The notes under the pieces were generated by a model. The model was given only the letters and a program-made list of their open reading frames with translations, did not search any database and was not told the DNA's origin. The position numbers were made by a program, and so were the translations under genes. Below are positions 45,883 through 58,401 of a stretch of 64,000 bases of DNA, in pieces. Source of the DNA: Thamnidium elegans (lineage: Eukaryota > Mucoromycota > Mucoromycetes > Mucorales > Mucoraceae). Positions within the stretch are counted from its first letter, which is position 1, and each line of letters opens with the position of its first letter. The DNA lies in NCBI GenBank assembly GCA_025201345.1, contig JAIXMG010000003.1, positions 1,178,001 through 1,242,000 on the forward strand, given 5' to 3'.

Positions 45883-47625
45883 ATGTTCAAACACGGGAAA
45901 AAAGAGAAACGAGCGATAGCAGGACAACACTCTTCGTCCGCTAACTGGGGCGATGACGAGTACGCTCAAGTGGTTGAAGGAGTCAAGAGAATTTATAAAA
46001 CAAAAATACGGCCTTTGGAGGTCACTTATAATTTTGAAGGTATATAAAAAAAATAAAAAGTTGTTTATTTCTTGCTAATTTGATTAGAAAATAGGCTTCC
46101 ACTCTGCTCCTTTGACAGATTCTGATATTGAAGCAAAACCTATTGTTTTATTATTGGGTCAATATTCTACAGTAAATAGTATTTATATGTAAAAAGATAT
46201 AGCAATTTTTTTTTTTTTTGACATGTAAATTTTTTTTTACGTGTGTAGGGTAAAACAACTTTTATCCGTTATTTGCTTGATAAAAAATATCCCGGTGAAC
46301 ATATTGGTGTAGAACCTACAACCGATCGATTCGTAGCTATTATGAACGGACAAGAAGACCGAATTATTCCTGGTAACGCGGCAGCAGTAAACCAAGAATT
46401 ACCATTCCGTGGTTTAAACCATTTCGGACAGGCATTTCTTAGTAGATTTCAAGTATCACAAACACCATCTCCCGTTTTAGAGAACATGACTATTATTGAT
46501 ACTCCAGGTATTTTAGCAGGTGATAAACAACGTATTGAACGTGGATATGATTTTACTCAAATTACCGAATGGTTTGCACAACGGTCTGATTTAATTCTAT
46601 TAATGTTTGATTCATATAAACTGGATATTTCAAATGAGTTTAAAATGGCTATTCATAGTTTAAAAGGACAGGAAGAAAAAATCCGCGTCGTGCTGAATAA
46701 ATCAGACATGGTAAGTCAGCAGCAACTAATGCGTGTCTATGGTGCTATGATGTGGTCACTTGGTAAAGTAGTTCAAACACCTGAAGTGATGCGCGTCTAT
46801 TTAGCTTCATTTTGGAATGAGAAACCTCCAAACTGTTTCGAAGATTGTCGAGAATTGATTGAAGCGGAGTCAAGGGATTTATTAATTGATTTGAAAGAAT
46901 TAAGAAGAAATGCCGCTATTCGTAAAGTCAATGAGATTGTCAAGCGAGCTCGTTTAGCTAGAGTACACGCTATCATTATCGGTCACTTGAAAAAGGAAAT
47001 GCCTGCCATGTTTGGTAAAAAGAAGAAGCAAGGAGCATTATTAAAGAACTTGGAACAGGAGTTTATCAAGATTCAAAACAAGTATCATTTACCTGCTGGA
47101 GATTTCCCTAATCCTGAAAAGTTTAGACAAAGTTTAGCCCTTTACGATATGGACAAGTTTAAAACATTGAAAGAAGATTTGATAGAAAGAGTGGATGAAG
47201 CACTTGCAGCTGATTTGCCTCAATTAATGTCTAAATTCCCTATGGGTAACCCTGAATTAGAAAAGAGTCAATTAAATCCATTTGATGAAGCACAAGCTAA
47301 TAGTGAAGTAGTTGTCAATGGTCAATTACCACCTTCTTTTTGGGTTTTTAGCAGCATCGATAAGGAATCATATATGCCTACATTTCACTCGTTGCATCCT
47401 AGAGATGGCGTAGTCTCTGGTGCTAATGTTAAACCTATTTTAATTCAAAGTGGTTTACCTAACGATATTCTAGCTGATATTTGGCGTTTATCTGATTGGG
47501 ATAACGATGGATATATGGACCCGGATCAGTTCGGTGTCGCTATGCATTTGATTAAGGCTGTAGAATTAGGTGCAACCTTGCCTGACAAGCTACCTCCTTC
47601 TATGATTCCTAACCGTAAAATCTAA
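45883..47625 (+). CDS. EH domain-containing dynamin-like ATPase (EHD)
   Basis: Membrane-remodelling ATPase of endocytic recycling. Exons 45883-46039, 46095-46171 and 46249-47625; 536 aa, the standard EHD length. The P-loop GQYSTGKTT is split by the second intron; switch I is GVEPTTDRFVAIM; then DTPGIL, NKSDMVSQQQ and the helical region with RLARVHAIIIGHLKKEMP. The C-terminal EH domain (about residues 440-530) has an EF-hand loop DWDNDGYMDPDQF and ends LPPSMIPNRKI. Fungi outside the Dikarya commonly keep EHD. Converges with the YIPF6-like gene (98 bp between stops). Confidence 0.97.
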
Positions 47626-47723
47626 CTCCCCTCCATTTTGTATCATTATCATTATTAATAAAAAAAGAAGTATATAATTTTATTTCTGTATCTTTTTTTT
47701 TTTTTTTTTTTTTTTTTCTCTCT

Positions 47724-48748
47724 CTATGATATTAAAACCAACCATGTTATGATAAAATAAAACAAAAATAATGGGTAAACCTATTTAAGCGTATATAAAA
47801 AAAGTAAATGACGAAGTATAGGTTACACATGGTTTTTTTACTTACAGCTAATGCGCGACGGTTCTCTAAATGAACCTGCGATTCAGACATAAACCCGACA
47901 GAAGCTAAAATATATAGTTTTAGCAAGAGTAAAGATGATCTTATATATCTACGTTACCATATGTAGACCAAATAAACGAGACGATGGTGACAGGTAATCT
48001 AACCCAAATGATCTTTACAAATGTTGCCACAATAGCTGAAACAACAATAGGAAACAAACAATAACCGATTACACAAACAGATTGAAAAAAACTGACAGCA
48101 CCTCCCAACAATTTAGCATTCAACGTAACAATAGCTGCTCCTAACCAAACAATAACAAATACACCTGTAAAAATAGGTACTGCTTGAGCATCAGGTGCTC
48201 TGACACTCAAAAGACTATCATTCTTTTTCTTTTAGAAATATTGTGTTATAATATATATATATTTAGGTGATAAACTTACATTGCCAAGGTTAAACATAAT
48301 AAAAGTGGTCCCCAAAGATCCCCTATTAATATACAAAATACTTTTAGATATCCATTTTTTTAAGTCGGTATTTACTTACAATCTCTTAATACATTTCGAT
48401 CACCGTTAGGATGTAAGACTTGTAGTAATTTATATGCTACCTTCTTTAAATCACGCATCTATGTTTTTTTGAAAGGAATATAAGTGTCCCATGTCAAGGT
48501 TTCATTCCACTTGTTTATTTTACAATGGTAACTGTTACTGGTTCATCTAACGTATCTTCTCCAGTATAAGTTGACGTGGTTTCTACTGGTTGTATACTAT
48601 TATGGTCAGCGACGGGTACTACGGGTGTAGGTTTAGTAGTGGATTGACCGGTCAAATCAAGATCTGGTTCAATCATGGCAGAGTTATCTACAAGTACAGG
48701 TGTAGAGATAAACGGGTTTTCGTGCTGTTCGTTTGCTGGTGATAACAT
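47724..48748 (-). CDS. Yip1-domain Golgi membrane protein, YIPF6/Yip4 type
   Basis: Golgi protein that works with Rab GTPases in vesicle formation. Six exons: 48748-48524, 48458-48380, 48322-48280, 48214-47958, 47904-47846, 47780-47724; 239 aa. A Pro/Thr-rich cytosolic N-terminus precedes the Yip1 signature: VAYKLLQVLHPNGDRNVLRD-W-DLWGPLLLCLTLAI. Then come GAAIVTLNAKLLGGAVSFFQ, VCVIGYCLFPIVVSAIVATF, RLPVTIVSFIWSTYA and, after the LENRRALAVYPLF segment, the last TM with no polar tail. The DLWGP and LLGG-x-x-SFFQS-x-x-x-x-GYCLFP motifs identify the YIPF6 branch. Divergent from TRAPPC6. Confidence 0.93.
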
Positions 48749-49504
48749 ATCTTGCAAAAGTATTAAAAAGGGAAAAGTTTTTGGAATTTCGTGACGTATT
48801 TTAAATGAAAAAAAAAAAAGAAGCTCAGTTATTATGAAATCAAAATAGTTGCTTATACTTGAATATATTATACCTGTATATTTGAAGAGAGCACTATTTT
48901 AGCTAATGACTTGATTATGAGCTAATCTTATACATCATTTGCTGAATATTCACTCTTACTTTACGCGTATTTAAGCCTATAATGTATGTATGTGCCCAGA
49001 AGGGACAGTAAAAATATGCAGAGTAAGAGTATCAAATATTTGATAAAAAGTCTAGGTCCTTATTAGCAAATATTTGACCTTTATCCCCTTCTGATTTGGT
49101 GCATTGGGCTCTTAAGAACGCAACTGTTTTTCGATTTAAACTCACTTCAGTATCCTTCCATACTTGATTTGCAATGTACGAACAATTTGGAAGCAGCTAT
49201 AGCATTAGAATCCCTATCCTAACTCCTTGAGCGACTTGCTAATGTCCAAATAGTTAAGAGTCTCATACGAATATCATTTGTATATTTAGATGTGAATTGG
49301 TAACACAAATATTATCCTTTTATTATTTTAAATCATTGGTGCCAACCTGCAGTGAAAAAAAAAAGTGTCTCAGGCTTATTTACAAGTCGTACCGAAAAAA
49401 ATATCAACCGTACCAATTAAAGCTAAAATCCTGTACTTGAAGTAACAGTGCATTTTCTTTATTTTATTTGCCTTTTTTTCAGTTCTTTTTCTTTATAGTG
49501 TAAT
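48749..49504. other. Divergent promoter region, YIPF6 / TRAPPC6
   Basis: 756 bp between two genes that both act in Golgi traffic. No clear shared motif was picked out; two ATATTTGA repeats (49030-49080) flank AAGTCTAGGTCC. Confidence 0.45.
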
Positions 49505-50247
49505 ATGGCATCTCCATACACTGATGAAAGTATCAATGCCATTTCGCCTCGCCTTGTCAGTGAAACATGTATGGATCTATTTTTAATAGAGATGGTAGAT
49601 ACCATCTGTCGAACAACAACTGCAGAAGCCGATGGAGATAGTGATGCCGTATTTTACAAGTTAGAAACACTCGGTTACGCTGTAGGCCAACGTTTGGTTG
49701 AACGATTCACCAAAGATAGACCTCGTTTTGTAGATACCCTTGATGTTGTTAAATTTATTTGTAAAGATCTTTGGACCATCATGTTTAAAAAACAAATTGA
49801 TAATCTCAAGACAAACCACCGAGTAAATTACAAGGAAAAAAAAAAAAGATAATGAGATAAAAGGAACTAACGCGACGTTTTTTTTTAAGGGTGTATATGT
49901 ATTACAAGATAATGGATTTCGATGGTTCATGAGAATGTCAACTGATGTAGGAGGTGCTGATTCAGCAAAGAAAGCTATGCCTGTAACGTATTATGTAGTA
50001 TTTCTTTTTTAGACAAGCAAAGTTAATTTTTTTTTTTTTGTGTTTTTTCTAGTATGTGTGGTTCCCTTGCGGAATTATTCGTGGTGCTCTTGCTAGCTTA
50101 GGTGTTCCTACAGTTGTAGTTGCCGAAACGTCAAACCTTCCTCAATGTAATTACGCCCTCTCTCTTTATATATATTAAAAAGAAACTAACTATTTGTTTT
50201 CTTTACTGTTAGGTACTTTTCAAATTAAAATTGTTAAACAACAATAA
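49505..50247 (+). CDS. TRS33: TRAPP complex subunit 6 (TRAPPC6/Trs33)
   Basis: Bet3-fold core subunit of the TRAPP tethering complexes that activate Rab1/Ypt1 at the Golgi. Exons 49505-49822, 49890-49982, 50053-50146, 50213-50247; 179 aa. The order SETCMDLFLIEMVDTI, LETLGYAVGQRLVERFTKDR, FICKDLWTIMFKKQIDNLKT, GVYVLQDNGFRWFMRMS, VWFPCGIIRGALASLGV and TFQIKIVKQQ is that of TRAPPC6 (the PCGIIRGAL-x-x-LG segment is diagnostic). Converges with the kelch gene (89 bp between stops). Confidence 0.96.
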
Positions 50248-50336
50248 TACCTTTTTTTAAAAAAAAAAAAAAAGAAAAAAAAAAGAGTGTACAAATATTA
50301 TTTATAAAGAAAGAAAACCAGCTTCTGTTTTTTATT

Positions 50337-52514
50337 TTAATTATAATTATGTAAAAAGTTAAAGGTGCCTAATCTGGCAGTTCCTTCAGATTTGGAAGGT
50401 TTGTTTTCCAGTTGAGAATTTTTTGGTTGGTTATTATTATTGTTGTTGTTGTTTCTCCAAAAGGATGAATGAGATTTAACAGGTAAGGTATGTTGTTTGG
50501 TAGTAGAAGAACTAGGAGTTAGCTTTGGAGAGGAGGTAGCAGAAGAGATGGGAGATTCATTATCACTATTACTAGTTTGTCGTATACGAAAGTTTGGAAG
50601 TTTCATGGTCTTGCCAGGAGTAGAAGGTGGTGATTCAGGAATAATTGATTTTTGTGATGGTGTTCTATTGTGATGAGTGGATGAATTAAATGAGAGGGTA
50701 TTGCTTCGAGGAACTGTTCGAACAGAAGGTGAAAATCCAGGCTGATTTTGTTCATATTTTTGTAAGAAACGAGAAGTAGAATGTGGATCAGTTCTAGTAG
50801 TAGGTGATAAGTTGGCAGGTCTTTCGTTTTCCATTTGTTTTTGACGTTGAATTATCTTTTTAGCATTTAATAATACACGTAATGCTCGAATTTGTAATGA
50901 GATGGCATTAGAGAGAATAGCTGATTCATAAATCATAGAGGCTGTTTGAATATTAAGCATTTGATGTAAAGCATGTATAGCTAATTCCTTGAGCCTTGGG
51001 ATATCGAATAAATCTGCAATAAATAATAATCTTGCCAAGATATGAGGTTGATGTTGTTGTGCTGTAACTAAATGATCTGTATAGATAAATTGTAAAAATG
51101 CAACCAATACAACATATGTATCAGGAAAGGATAGTTCCCGTTTGTCTGTTTCTAATAATTCTGAGTCCGTTGATATGATAGTAGGTTGGGGAGAAAGAAT
51201 AGGTTTCAATAACTGGCGAATTGAAGTCCAACGCTGAGCGAGTACAGCTGAGTTGACTAAAATATGCTGACCATCCGTTGTGATTAATTTAAGATCGGAT
51301 AGTGCCGGGTCCTTCAATAAGGAAAGTCCAAGACCTTGCCCAAATGCGCTATAAGAGGGTCTAGGAGGTCTATAGATACCAAAGATTTCAATATTAACAC
51401 ATGCTAAATGTTCAAAAGATTGAACTCTATCTTTATAATCATTAGCCATTGAGCGATCTGGATGACCAAACACCAAAAAACGATTACTATTTTCACAAAG
51501 CAACCCTTTTAACCATGATCCTTGAGAGAGTACATGACCAGCTTCAATTTTAGTCCATATACAACTAGACATATCAAACGCCCAAATTTGATACTGTTGA
51601 TTTGCTGAAGATAGATGAGGTCCAGCCAAAATAAATTGTTGTCCACAAATAAAAGCAGTAGGAAATCTTAAAGGTGGTGGTAAAGTACTACCTAATACAA
51701 TATTTTCTGATTGATCTTTCATTTCGATCATTTCGTTCTTCATATTTAACTTCCAAGAATGAAGTTGTCTAAATACATCATTTGTACTAAAGTTAGAATA
51801 AGTATGAAGTGTAATTTCAGTTTCTTGAAATGAACTTGTATCTTGAAATGGCTCAGAAAGTAAATCCATACTAGGAGCAAAAGGCGGAGTCAATTGAACT
51901 GGTGTAACTGCAATTGCTGCAGAACGGTAAGCACCATACTGAAATTGTTGAGTTGAAAGTGGTGTACACCAATTTCTTTTCTTAAAATCGTAAATCTGAA
52001 TATCAGTCAAGTACTCATTATTTACATCTTGTCCTCCCATAACAATTAAACGATCTTTAACAAATGATGATAGGTGCGCATATCGATGTGTAGGTGCGTC
52101 ATCTGCTTCTATTGGGTATTCCCACGACATGGTTGAAACGTTTAAAAAAAACAAGTCATTTAATGGTGCCAACTCTTCCCCACCGTCTTCTGTACATCGA
52201 ACACCCATACCTCCATAAAATAATATATAATTTTTTTCATCACTATTTGCTGAATGAAAATAACGTGGTGAAGGTGCTTTATTTTCTGGAATAACTGTAG
52301 TCCATGTTTTAGTTTTAAGATCTAATATATAAACTCGGTTTGATATTTGTCTGGTAGATTGTAACCTTCCTCCAAATAAATATACAGAATCATCAATTAA
52401 GGTAGTGGTTGCTCCAATTAATAATGGAGGTACACTTCCTTTAGTCTTATGAAATTCGGTAATAAGATCTGCAATAGATGTGGCTGGTGGAGTATTACTA
52501 GTTGGTACTGCCAT
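50337..52514 (-). CDS. Kelch-repeat and BTB protein (Ral2/LZTR1-like)
   Basis: Intronless, 725 aa, unlike nearly all neighbours. The N-terminal half has kelch blades: VYLFGGRL, YILFYGGMG, RLIVMGGQDV, then weaker FILAGPH and RFLVFGHPD. A BTB domain follows at about 395-510: LKDPALSDLKLITTDGQHIL and LVAFLQFIYTDHLV, then BACK-like helices. The last 170 residues are disordered, Ser/Pro/Asn-rich, with a run of eight Asn. The kelch-then-BTB order (reverse of most animal KLHL proteins) is that of fission-yeast Ral2 and animal LZTR1, which act on Ras; a Ras-pathway or Cul3-adaptor role is therefore an inference. Confidence 0.9.
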   Translation of the reverse strand: MAVPTSNTPPATSIADLITEFHKTKGSVPPLLIGATTTLIDDSVYLFGGRLQSTRQISNRVYILDLKTKTWTTVIPENKAPSPRYFHSANSDEKNYILFYGGMGVRCTEDGGEELAPLNDLFFLNVSTMSWEYPIEADDAPTHRYAHLSSFVKDRLIVMGGQDVNNEYLTDIQIYDFKKRNWCTPLSTQQFQYGAYRSAAIAVTPVQLTPPFAPSMDLLSEPFQDTSSFQETEITLHTYSNFSTNDVFRQLHSWKLNMKNEMIEMKDQSENIVLGSTLPPPLRFPTAFICGQQFILAGPHLSSANQQYQIWAFDMSSCIWTKIEAGHVLSQGSWLKGLLCENSNRFLVFGHPDRSMANDYKDRVQSFEHLACVNIEIFGIYRPPRPSYSAFGQGLGLSLLKDPALSDLKLITTDGQHILVNSAVLAQRWTSIRQLLKPILSPQPTIISTDSELLETDKRELSFPDTYVVLVAFLQFIYTDHLVTAQQHQPHILARLLFIADLFDIPRLKELAIHALHQMLNIQTASMIYESAILSNAISLQIRALRVLLNAKKIIQRQKQMENERPANLSPTTRTDPHSTSRFLQKYEQNQPGFSPSVRTVPRSNTLSFNSSTHHNRTPSQKSIIPESPPSTPGKTMKLPNFRIRQTSNSDNESPISSATSSPKLTPSSSTTKQHTLPVKSHSSFWRNNNNNNNNQPKNSQLENKPSKSEGTARLGTFNFLHNYN

Positions 52515-55500
52515 TCTTCTAAAATAAATAATGTAATATATACAAAAGAAAAAGAGAACAAAAGAATAGGAAGAAAATAATATCGTTATTCTTTTTTTCT
52601 TTTTTTTTTCCCTGCAGTTAGTGTCACAACCTTAATACAAAATAGGATGAAGCCATGCGTATGAATTAGTCAGTGTAACGATATTTTTTCCTAAAAAGAC
52701 CAACGTGTCTTTATAATTTCAGATGCCGTTCTTATCAATTTACCAATTTATTGTAATTACTTGCTAAAAAAATTTATTGAACCCAAATGTCTAGAAGGAT
52801 CGGTCACGCCTAGTTTTTTTTTTTTTTTTTTTTTTTTACTGTGTATACTTTTTTCTATATACCGCTTCGTAAACAAAAAACATATATCTTATGCAGTTAT
52901 GAGAAACAAAAAAACAAAAACAAAACCATTTTGTTCATTTTCAAGTTACGACAATCGTTGATCTACAAACAATAGTGTACTCTTGGGATTTTTTTTTTTT
53001 AGAGTTTTGATTCTAAATAAGTCTATATTATACATGATAACAACGAATACTGTTATAATGGGGAGGGTTTTTATTTCCTTAAGATGTAAACTTGGGACAT
53101 TGCATTCATAGGCCTTTTTGATTGGATTCTTTGCATATACCCTTTCTTATTTTTTTCAACATATAAATAGAACTAGAGTGGTGGTTACACGTCAACACAA
53201 GATGTATATGTCGAACTTATATGTCTATAATTGAAAGTCTAACATACAGTTTATAAATATTTGTCCAATCATTCTTTCTTTCGCTAAATATATTAGAATA
53301 TAGTTGTTTGAATGGAATTACATATGATCTGTTCGAAAGTAATATCTAAGACCAATATTTATTTATTTTTAAAAAAAACAGCTGCACTCGGGGGAAGAAG
53401 GAAATTTGAAGTCCACCATTTCCAAAACAATAGTAAAATACCGGTTTTTTGGAAGGTTATTCATTTGAAAAGACCGCGACAAAGGAGTTACTAGATTTAA
53501 CTCAAAAAACTACTTTTTCCGCCAAAGTTTTTTTTTTTTTTATATATGTATATATATAATTTATATATCCATATAAATAAATTATTTTTTTTTACTCTAA
53601 AAAAAGTTGGTGTAATTGTAGTAGTCATTCGGCAGTTTTATTTGTCGCGTACCGAAAGCAGTAACTCGCCCCAACGAAAACAAACGTATTCTGATCTTTT
53701 TTAAAAAAAAATTAGTCGCCTTACTTTTTTTTTAAAAGAAAAAATCACTTTATGAAATCGTACTAATTGCTTGTTTTTTTTTTGTATATACTTTTTAGCG
53801 AATTGATAAATAAACTTTATTAAAAGAAATTTTGTATTCATATTCTTTACTGTATTAGCCTCAAGTGTTACACATTTAACTAGTGTCCAACTTTTTTTTT
53901 AAATCTCAGAAAAGTGACACGAATTCAGGTTTAGCCAAAAAACGTTTTTTTTGTAACTGTCTTTTTTTTTTTGAAGGGTGAAACAAAATCGATATCCTTA
54001 TTGCCACGTTTCTTCTGCAGCAACTTTTTTTTTTCGATACCGCAAATTACTAGCAAAAGCTCACAGTTTTTAAAAAGAATATGTCACACTACAGTTACTA
54101 TATGTCAAATTTAAACCGGGACATGATATCATTGTTAAACTAGGTAATAGTATATTGTATTTCCAATTCCGTCTTACAAAAAAAAAGAAAAAAAAAAGAC
54201 ACAGAACTTAATTTCAGCTTCTTTTTTTAGAGATGGTTATAATTTAACGGCTGTTTATTGCATTTGGTACTAAATTAGCTAACGCAAAACTTTTATAATG
54301 CCGGAGCTGACACGAAAATGGAGACTATATCTGATATACGGTCAAGCCAGCGTGTTTTTGTCGGTTCGTTAAAAAAAAAAGTATTTGTAACTATATTTTT
54401 TGGCAGTTGTGTATAATACATAAATTAAAATGCTTATTTATTTTCCTTGACTTTATTTAAACGGTAGTTATCTGTATATATGTAGCTATAATAATGTGCT
54501 ACATTATATTTCGCGTTTTTATTAAATGCATGAGTCAGGATAACGAATATTATAAGAGATTCTGGCCTCCTTTCCCTTTTTTTAAACCCTGATCGTAAAA
54601 TAATCGAGGTAGGAGTATGCTATTGGTAAATAAAATTAAATTCAAGCCGAAGCCTTAACATTGATATCTTTATTAGGATACTCCTCACATTATAAAAAAA
54701 ATATGTTTAAAATAAAAAGACAAGATTACATATCGCGTAAAATTTATCGTGATACAGCTTAGTCTCTGTTGTTTTCTCTCTCGTTGGAAGAGTTTTTTTT
54801 TTTTTTTCTACCATTAGTTCTTTATTCCGTAAATAGCGAATAGTTTTACTGCTAAAGACTTCAATTGGTTCATAATATCTTATACATTAACCACGTTCTA
54901 TTTTGCTTTAAATCAAATCCAGCTCAAGAGACAAAATAAAACAGGAGAAAGGGAAAATGAATTTCCCATATTTACTACACTTAATTGTAACCTACAAGTT
55001 ACAAGTGTAATATTTCTGTTTAGTTAAAAAAAAACCCCAGTAGGAAAGATAGCAGGATTCAAAATATGTGATAACCTTAATAATTTATACTCTTCGAAAG
55101 AAAGCTAAAGGAAGTGATCTTACTAATTTTAATTATGTCTGTACGACGCCACCTAAATCCGAATAGACCGGCTTTAATCAAGATAGTGTACGTAGCTTAA
55201 TAAAATTCATAAAAGCATTATGTAAGACGCTTGATCTCTGGTAAAAATAGTAAATCGAGAACGGGTACATGAAACAGAGGTTGACAAACAATATAATCCC
55301 TTAAAAAAAGAAATTCGACTCGTTTAGGGTTTAAAATTAGTAACCATATATATATATATTTATTTTGTCTCAAGTTTTATTATAAGACAGTATTAAATTA
55401 CAAGGATAATATAGATTTATTTAGCACATGAACGGTATATTATTGTATACACGAAAAACATGTGAACCCCAATGGCCACAGGCAATAGTATTATCCAATC

Positions 55501-56851
55501 ACCCATCTTTTTTATTAAAAAAGAAAAGAAAAAGATCCAGATTCGCGGAAAATCGTAACTTAATCTTTTTAGAGTTTCTCCTTTTTTATACAAATGGTAT
55601 CCCTGTCACGAAGAGATAGCTCTTATTTTGTGGACGTTTACTTTTTTCTAATGTGTTGACTACTTTATCTTGGTTGATGTTTAACAATCAGGCTTTTTTT
55701 TATGCGAGATGTAATTCTCCGTTTTAGACCGATAGAAGAAAGATATACATCTTTTACTTGTTTCAAACGTTTAACATGGCGTTATTTAATAGTTTCTTGT
55801 TGCACGTGAATAAATTATCACCAGTTTTTTTTTTGCAGAATTATATAATTGATCTTTAAAATTATAGAGACGCAAAACTCGGGACTAAATGGTCCCTAAA
55901 TCCGCAATAATCGGTTTTTTTTTTTTTTTTTTTTTTTTTTAGAAAGTGAACGCTTTTTTTTGACGATAAGAAAAATATAGAATTCAATTTAACAATATCG
56001 TCTATTGTTTTACTATAGTTGTAGTAATATAAACTCATTAGCAGAAAAGAAAAGAAGAGTTTATGTAGTACTACCAATTATTGCAGCCAATAAAACCTGT
56101 TGATAGTGTCGTACACAAAGATAGGTTTTGTATAAATACAGGCACCCTTTTTTTTTTTAGTAGATTAGTTAGGGTCCTGTAATATTTACGAAAATGCTAG
56201 GTAATGGTTTTATGGAATAATTGCTAACGCAATTTTTTTTACGTCAATAAAGTACACGAGGTCACTATGACATATACTGGTTCGTCATTGAGCACTGCTT
56301 GGTGTGTTAATACTATCGTCATGCTATCGTAATGCATGGTCTCTTTTATTTATTCATTGTTAAAATAAAGTCTTTCGATCCTTAAAAGTATTCACTATAT
56401 TAAAAACTGGGTTCGCGGGACATTAAATATCCTGGGGCGTGAATTTTGTGAGGGAGAGACAGTGCAGGAAGATAAAGAAAGAAACAATTAGTGGCAAAAA
56501 CCGGAAGAAATCATGCTGTTAAGATTGCTATACTTAACTTGTATCACATAACTATTTACGGATGATGTTTAAAAGCATATATTTATGAGTGTTTGGCTTA
56601 ATGTTATTTCAGCTACAAATAAAACTTACTTTTAAAAACTCACTTGGTACCAGTAGAGATGAAGAAGTCTGATACCATCCCAGTCACTTTTTTTTTTAGA
56701 AATCGAAAAAATAAAGAGTAAGTTTAATACACGGTAGATACCCAAAAACTTTTCCAAAATTTTAAATGTTTTGATTTCGTATTAATATTAGATGTCTCAT
56801 AAGAGTGCACAATTGATAAGTGATCCCTTTTGTTATCCATTTGTTTGAGGT
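52515..56851. other. Gene-poor region, 4.3 kb
   Basis: The largest gap in the window. Frequent T and A runs (for instance about 23 T at 55916-55940), many stops in all frames, no family recognised in the short open frames (53312-53494, 55428-55619). It directly precedes the long Fanzor-like relic and may be old transposon-derived DNA. Confidence 0.45.
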
Positions 56852-58401
56852 ATGAGTTCGGAATGGTCAAAAGATATTGAAAGAATTAAAATTATTGTAA
56901 TTTACAATATTATTTCCAAATACATCCTTGCGACTTCTGTAAACACTGTAACAATCTCTGCAAATCCTAGAAGGTACATACCAGTGTTATCAAAATTATT
57001 AGAGATTTATGAAAAAAAACATGATAGTACTCTTTCTCATACGAAACCGGCACTATTCTCTTTAGCTCCTTCTCCCTCCATGAAGTGGAGGTACATTACT
57101 ATTAATTCCAACTGCTTGGCGGCATTCACCAAACAAAAACTGCCTAAAAACTACTCAGATATTTTAAAAATATTTGATAAAGTTTTTAATTTGAAAAAAA
57201 TTAGTGTCAAGACGTAAATAAGATTATATACTGGATAATATCGCTAAGTAAAGGGAAAAAAAAAACCTAATGCATAATACATAGCGATATGTCCAAGATA
57301 AAAAATTATGCTTTTTCAAATGTGAGTAGAACCGATGGTCATACTGTTGATGTTATTTTGACATAAAAAATTAACCAAAGACGAATATTTTCTGATGAAT
57401 ATTATGGGTTTGAGTTTGACGATTAAAAAGGTATCATTGACCCTGCAGATGACTTATTCAATGTATGCGGATTAGATCCCGGAAGGAGTCAAGTATTCCA
57501 AGCTGCTTTCAATGATCTTAGAAGAATTTCAACCAAGAGGTACTACAATTTAACAGGTTCGTTGCTTATTCAAAGAAAGAATTGAAAGAAAGAGAGAGAC
57601 GAAATATGACGGAAATACTTTTAGGTATTCCCATCAACAAAACAAGTCGTATTTCCGTAAATTTAGATCATGTAGTTTATGTCTTACGGAACTTAGAAAG
57701 TATATTACGCTACAATGGTTTTAAAAAGACAAAATACAACTTATTACTTTACAGAGACAGACAGAAAGCCCTCGCAGAAATGTGCAATGTTCTCATTAAT
57801 GGGGGTGGGGATATAAAAGAAAAAAAGCAAAGACAATAATCCTGAAAATATAAAAGAAAGAAGGTATTTACGTATATGGTTTATCAGTATTGTGTAGGTA
57901 CTAACTCTGAAAATCAAAGTAGCAAAATACCAGTAGTTATTTTTGGAAATGGTGTATTTGGGAAGGACTGCGAGAAAATCAAATGAAATAGATGTGGAGT
58001 TAGCGGTATTTTGTGGAAAGGACAGCAAAATAGACAAAAATCGGGAGATTTAATCGTTGTAAGAGTTGATGAATTTAGAACATCACGGGTACATAATTTC
58101 AAAGACGCTTTTTTTTTTTGTTAAATATATACATATATTTTATAGATATGTCATTCTTGTAAAAGTCCTTCTTTGGTAAAGGTAGGCCCACACCGCCATG
58201 CTATTCACGCTTGCAAAAAACCGCAGAATAGTATGGCAGCGTGATGTCAACGTCGTAAAAAATATCAAGTTCATTTCTACGTTGAAATTACAAGATAAAG
58301 AATTATCAAACGTATTTTGTCGAGGAATTAAACTTGAGCCTTACATTCACCGTATAGAACACGGTTTTCACTCATGTGAGTTAAAAAATTTACGAAGATA
58401 A
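56852..58401 (+). pseudogene. Broken Fanzor/TnpB-like RNA-guided-nuclease gene (relic 3), nearly full length
   Basis: Fanzors are eukaryotic TnpB relatives: RuvC-fold, guide-RNA-dependent DNA nucleases. Pieces in order: 56852-57217, an open frame with KWRYITINSNCLAAFTKQKL, probably an N-terminal region; 57313-57360, FSNVSRTDGHTVDVI; 57431-57570, ADDLFNVCGLDPGRSQVF with the RuvC-I Asp (57475-57477) and RRISTKRYYNLTGSLLIQR; 57582-57839, a helical insert (LESILRYNGFKKTKYNLLLY); 57903-58088, VVIFGNGVFGKDCEKIK and IVVRVDEFRTSR with the RuvC-II Glu (58071-58073); a GT-AG intron (58089-58145); ICHSCKSPSL and a later HACKK, the zinc ribbon; and, one frame over, VWQRDVNVVKNI with the RuvC-III Asp (58243-58245). 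Breaks: TAA 57425, at least two frameshifts (about 57575, 58220) and TGA 57984. Catalytic residues survive but the gene cannot be translated whole. Confidence 0.7.

Noticed and set aside
53312..53494. 60-codon frame in the 4.3-kb gap
   Set aside because: Compositionally random, no splice context, no family resemblance.
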